Source: Bacteroidales bacterium (GTDB taxonomy: Bacteria > Bacteroidota > Bacteroidia > Bacteroidales > VadinHA17). From it: DNA of 56,714 bases. The notes beneath the pieces were generated by a model. It saw nothing but the letters and a program-made list of their open reading frames with translations. It was not told where the DNA came from and ran no database searches. The first letter of the stretch is position 1. Every line of letters starts with the position of its first letter. The stretch lies in the NCBI GenBank assembly GCA_024763075.1, contig JANTGF010000016.1, positions 1 through 56,714 on the forward strand, read 5' to 3'. Both the position numbers and the translations under genes were made by a program. Positions 54,805 through 56,714 of the stretch are shown here, piece by piece.

Positions 54805-54835
54805 GGAGGTAGTGATGTTTAAGTTAAAAGTTTGA
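54805..54835 (+). other. Possible 6-codon leader peptide (MFKLKV) with strong RBS
   Basis: GGAGG at 54805-54809 is followed five bases later by ATG at 54815 and a short frame closed by TGA at 54833. It lies in the untranslated leader of the FISUMP gene, whose own start (MLKFKN) looks similar. It may be a leader peptide or the remnant of a duplicated gene start. Confidence 0.35.
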
Positions 54836-54892
54836 GTTCTGTATATAAAAATCATATTTAGAAATTGTTAAAAAAAAAGAAAGGAGTTTCTA

Positions 54893-55612
54893 ATGTTAAA
54901 ATTTAAAAATGTTTTTTTTATCGTCACATTTTCCTCTCTGCTTTTATGCCTGCCAATTTCCTGTAGCAAAGACTCTACAGTACCGGAAACAGTTACTGAT
55001 ATAGACGGAAACGCTTACAAAACTATAAAGATTGGCGACCAATGGTGGTTGGCGGAAAATCTGAGGGTTACACACTATCGTAATGGTGACGCTATCCCCA
55101 ATATAAAGGATAATACCGCATGGTCAACTCTTTCAACAGGCGCTTATTGCGCTTATAATAATGATAATGGTAATATTGAAACCTACGGAGTTTTATACAA
55201 TTGGTACGCAGTTGATGACAGCCGCAAAATAGCACCTGCTGGCTGGCACGTGCCCACGGATGCTGATTGGAAAGAGTTGGAAATGTATTTGGGAATGAAC
55301 CAATCGGATGCGGATCTTGGAGACTGGCGTGGTATGGATGAAGGCGGTAAATTAAAGGAAGATGGAACTGAGCATTGGGAAAGCCCTAATACTGGCGCTT
55401 CAAATGAAAGCGGATTTAAAGCCCTTCCAGGTGGTTTCCGTGGCGTCAATGGTACGTTTTCCGATATCCGTTACGAAGCAGAATATTGGTCCGCTGACCT
55501 GAGCAGTGGTAAATTTGCCTGGTACCGCGCCCTGGACTCCAAGTATTCGGAAGTCGGCCGCTTCCAAAGCTATGGACAAAGTGGTTTTTGTGTGCGGCTT
55601 GTCAGGGATTGA
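54893..55612 (+). CDS. FISUMP-domain lipoprotein
   Basis: The 239-residue lipoprotein has a signal peptide with lipobox PISC (Cys about 24). It then carries the Fibrobacter succinogenes major paralogous (FISUMP) domain: TDIDGNAYKTIKIGDQWWLAENLRVTHYRNG, GVLYNWYAVDD, GWHVPTDADWKELEMYLG and a C-terminal GFCVRLVRD. The domain is fairly common in surface lipoproteins of Fibrobacteres and Bacteroidetes, with unknown function. AAGGAG six bases before the ATG is a strong ribosome-binding site, unusual in this window. Base composition and flanking repeats differ from the genes before it. Confidence 0.9.
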   Translation: MLKFKNVFFIVTFSSLLLCLPISCSKDSTVPETVTDIDGNAYKTIKIGDQWWLAENLRVTHYRNGDAIPNIKDNTAWSTLSTGAYCAYNNDNGNIETYGVLYNWYAVDDSRKIAPAGWHVPTDADWKELEMYLGMNQSDADLGDWRGMDEGGKLKEDGTEHWESPNTGASNESGFKALPGGFRGVNGTFSDIRYEAEYWSADLSSGKFAWYRALDSKYSEVGRFQSYGQSGFCVRLVRD

Positions 55613-55631
55613 CAATTCGGCTATTTGACTA

Positions 55632-55660
55632 TTTGGGGCAAAGTCCCAAAGAAATTTTTA
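55632..55660 (+). terminator. Probable terminator after the FISUMP gene
   Basis: TTTGGGGC pairs with GTCCCAAA (one GU, 3-base loop), followed by an A/T run with TTTTT. It lies 20 bp past the stop and before repeat copy 2. Confidence 0.55.
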
Positions 55661-55688
55661 AATTCCCTGACACCTATGAATTACTGAT

Positions 55689-55768
55689 AATAAATATTCT
55701 ATTGACTTTCAGTATAATATGTTGTATATTTGTTATTATGCCAGTATTGGCAGTAGAATAATATATTA
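55689..55768 (+). repeat. 80-bp direct repeat, copy 2 (promoter-containing)
   Basis: Matches copy 1 at 54663-54742 without gaps (68 of 80 bases). It lies before the nitrilase-family gene. Just after the -7 box it also has a perfect TGCCA/TGGCA inverted repeat, which is not kept in copy 1. Confidence 0.85.
55702..55732 (+). promoter_or_regulatory. Promoter for the nitrilase-family gene
   Basis: TTG at 55702-55704, a 20-bp spacer and TATATTTG at 55725-55732, in the same positions as in the FISUMP promoter. The leader to the start codon is about 95 nt. Confidence 0.65.
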
Positions 55769-55832
55769 ATCAGCAAACACGACAACTTGAACTGAAGGAA
55801 AGTTCTTGTGTACTGCGCATTTGATAGGAGGA

Positions 55833-56714
55833 ATGATGGTCAGAATCGGAATCATCCAGATGCAATCTGAACCATTGAAGGTCGATAAAAACCTTGCATT
55901 GGCAAAGCGCCTTATTGCAGAGGTATCTGATGCTGGTGCACAGATTGTTGTACTGCCTGAGATGTTTAATGTTGGCTTCTATTTTGGTGAAGACCTAATG
56001 ACGGTTGCTGAGACTCTGGATGGTAAAACAGTACGCTGGCTTAAGTCTATATCCTCAAATCGGAAAATCTACCTTACTACAAGCATCTATGAGATCTATC
56101 AGGGACACTATTACAACACAATGATTATGGTGGGTAACGATGGAAGTGTTCAGCACTACCGAAAGCGCAATCCAACATGGTTTGAAACATCCGTCTGGCG
56201 GCGAAGTGATAAAGCGGGTCCAGGAATATTTGAGACCCCTTACGGGCGCGTTGGTGGTGTCATTTGCTTCGACTCATTCTCTCGGGAGGCATTTGAGGGT
56301 TTTAAAAACAGCTCTGTTGATCTGGTCATCATTGTCTCTTGTTGGGGTGTGTCTTATGATAGTAAGTGGCGACCTGACGTGATGATTGCCCGTCCGGCGC
56401 TGAGAAAATGGTCGAAATTGGCCACGGAAACTGTGCCTCTTAATTATGCTACTCAGCTAGGAGTTCCTTCTGTCCTTGTCAATCAGGGAGGAATGACGAA
56501 TACTCCCTGTCAGGTGCCGCGTTTCTATCCGTTTCCACCGTTAAAGAGTATGAAATACGAGTTCATTGGAAACTCAAGTGTTCGTGATGCATCGGGTAAG
56601 GTTCTTGTTCAGGCAAACGGGAATGAAAGTGAATTCTGTGCAGTGGAGACCGTGGATGTGCGGCCAACCATCCCACCATCTGAACACAAACGAACGGACA
56701 TTGCCAATAGATAC
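55833..56714 (+). CDS. Carbon-nitrogen hydrolase (nitrilase superfamily), 3' truncated
   Basis: The frame is open from the ATG at 55833 to the right edge (294 codons), so the end is missing. The Glu-Lys-Cys triad of the superfamily is visible: Glu in IVVLPEMFNVG, Lys in HYRKRNP, and Cys in GGVICFDSFSREAFEG. It probably hydrolyses an amide or nitrile (or a carbamoyl group); the substrate cannot be told. AGGAGG lies at 55826-55831; ATG occurs twice (55833, 55836) and 55836 has the better spacing. Codons such as CGC, CGG and CGT are more common than in the neighbouring genes, which suggests transfer. The flanking repeat links it to the FISUMP gene. Confidence 0.85.
   Translation, partial: MMVRIGIIQMQSEPLKVDKNLALAKRLIAEVSDAGAQIVVLPEMFNVGFYFGEDLMTVAETLDGKTVRWLKSISSNRKIYLTTSIYEIYQGHYYNTMIMVGNDGSVQHYRKRNPTWFETSVWRRSDKAGPGIFETPYGRVGGVICFDSFSREAFEGFKNSSVDLVIIVSCWGVSYDSKWRPDVMIARPALRKWSKLATETVPLNYATQLGVPSVLVNQGGMTNTPCQVPRFYPFPPLKSMKYEFIGNSSVRDASGKVLVQANGNESEFCAVETVDVRPTIPPSEHKRTDIANRY

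Larger units (their letters stand above)
54514..54892. other. Gap before the FISUMP gene: repeat, promoter and leader, no gene
   Basis: This 379-bp stretch has no convincing protein gene. It holds the first copy of the 80-bp repeat with its promoter, a 6-codon leader-like frame with a strong ribosome-binding site, and a purine-rich run before the FISUMP start. Confidence 0.7.

Overview
The window comes from a Bacteroidetes chromosome, probably a Bacteroidales/Marinilabiliales-like lineage. Five things point there: secreted proteins with type IX secretion (T9SS) C-terminal domains, BACON and divergent InlB-type repeats, DUF4369-thioredoxin lipoproteins, promoters with the Bacteroidetes -7 box TAnnTTTG and mostly no Shine-Dalgarno sequence, and the glycogen synthase/phosphorylase fusion. 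Base composition looks like roughly 40% GC (by eye). No rRNA, tRNA, CRISPR array or insertion sequence was recognised.

Layout. (1) 1-16273: three head-to-tail genes for secreted, modular repeat proteins. The first is cut by the window edge. They share an N-terminal/C-terminal domain, a tandem-repeat middle and a T9SS-type tail. The third is a 3694-residue protein with about 40 BACON-like repeats. (2) 16267-18285: eukaryote-like glycogen branching enzyme, overlapping the giant gene tail to tail. (3) 18459-29732: housekeeping block: RibF, AhcY, a degenerate Rieske-like lipoprotein, two small unknown proteins, GreA, a HIT protein, then on the minus strand EamA transporter-S41 protease-RuvC, SerS, and L21-L27 (L21 with a histone-like tail), and a plus-strand bifunctional nuclease. 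(4) 29838-35865: CNT nucleoside transporter, saccharopine-dehydrogenase-like enzyme, GH97 glycosidase and a DUF3887/alpha-beta hydrolase. (5) 35923-45160, minus strand: glycogen debranching enzyme, GT4 glycosyltransferase, GH57 amylase and a GT3 glycogen synthase-GT35 phosphorylase fusion. With GlgB this is an almost complete glycogen synthesis and breakdown set. GT3 enzymes usually use UDP-glucose, and no GlgC is seen here. (6) 45377-49360: two tandem TlpA-like lipoproteins (the second without its redox cysteines), LpxH and a methyltransferase. (7) 49427-54513, minus strand: membrane pyrophosphatase and a PIF1-type helicase with a RecQ-like tail. (8) 54514-56714: a region of different character. 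Two unrelated single genes (a FISUMP lipoprotein and a nitrilase-family amidohydrolase running off the end) each follow a copy of the same 80-bp promoter-containing repeat. Both have strong Shine-Dalgarno sequences, unlike the rest of the window.

Most interesting points: the duplicated 80-bp promoter module at 54663 and 55689 (candidate cassette or shared regulon), the domain-swapped repeat-protein trio, the GT3-GT35 fusion of opposing activities, the Rieske-like lipoprotein without ligand histidines, the CxxC-less thioredoxin paralogue, and a terminator-like hairpin in the greA leader. All assignments come from reading the sequence; no searches were run.
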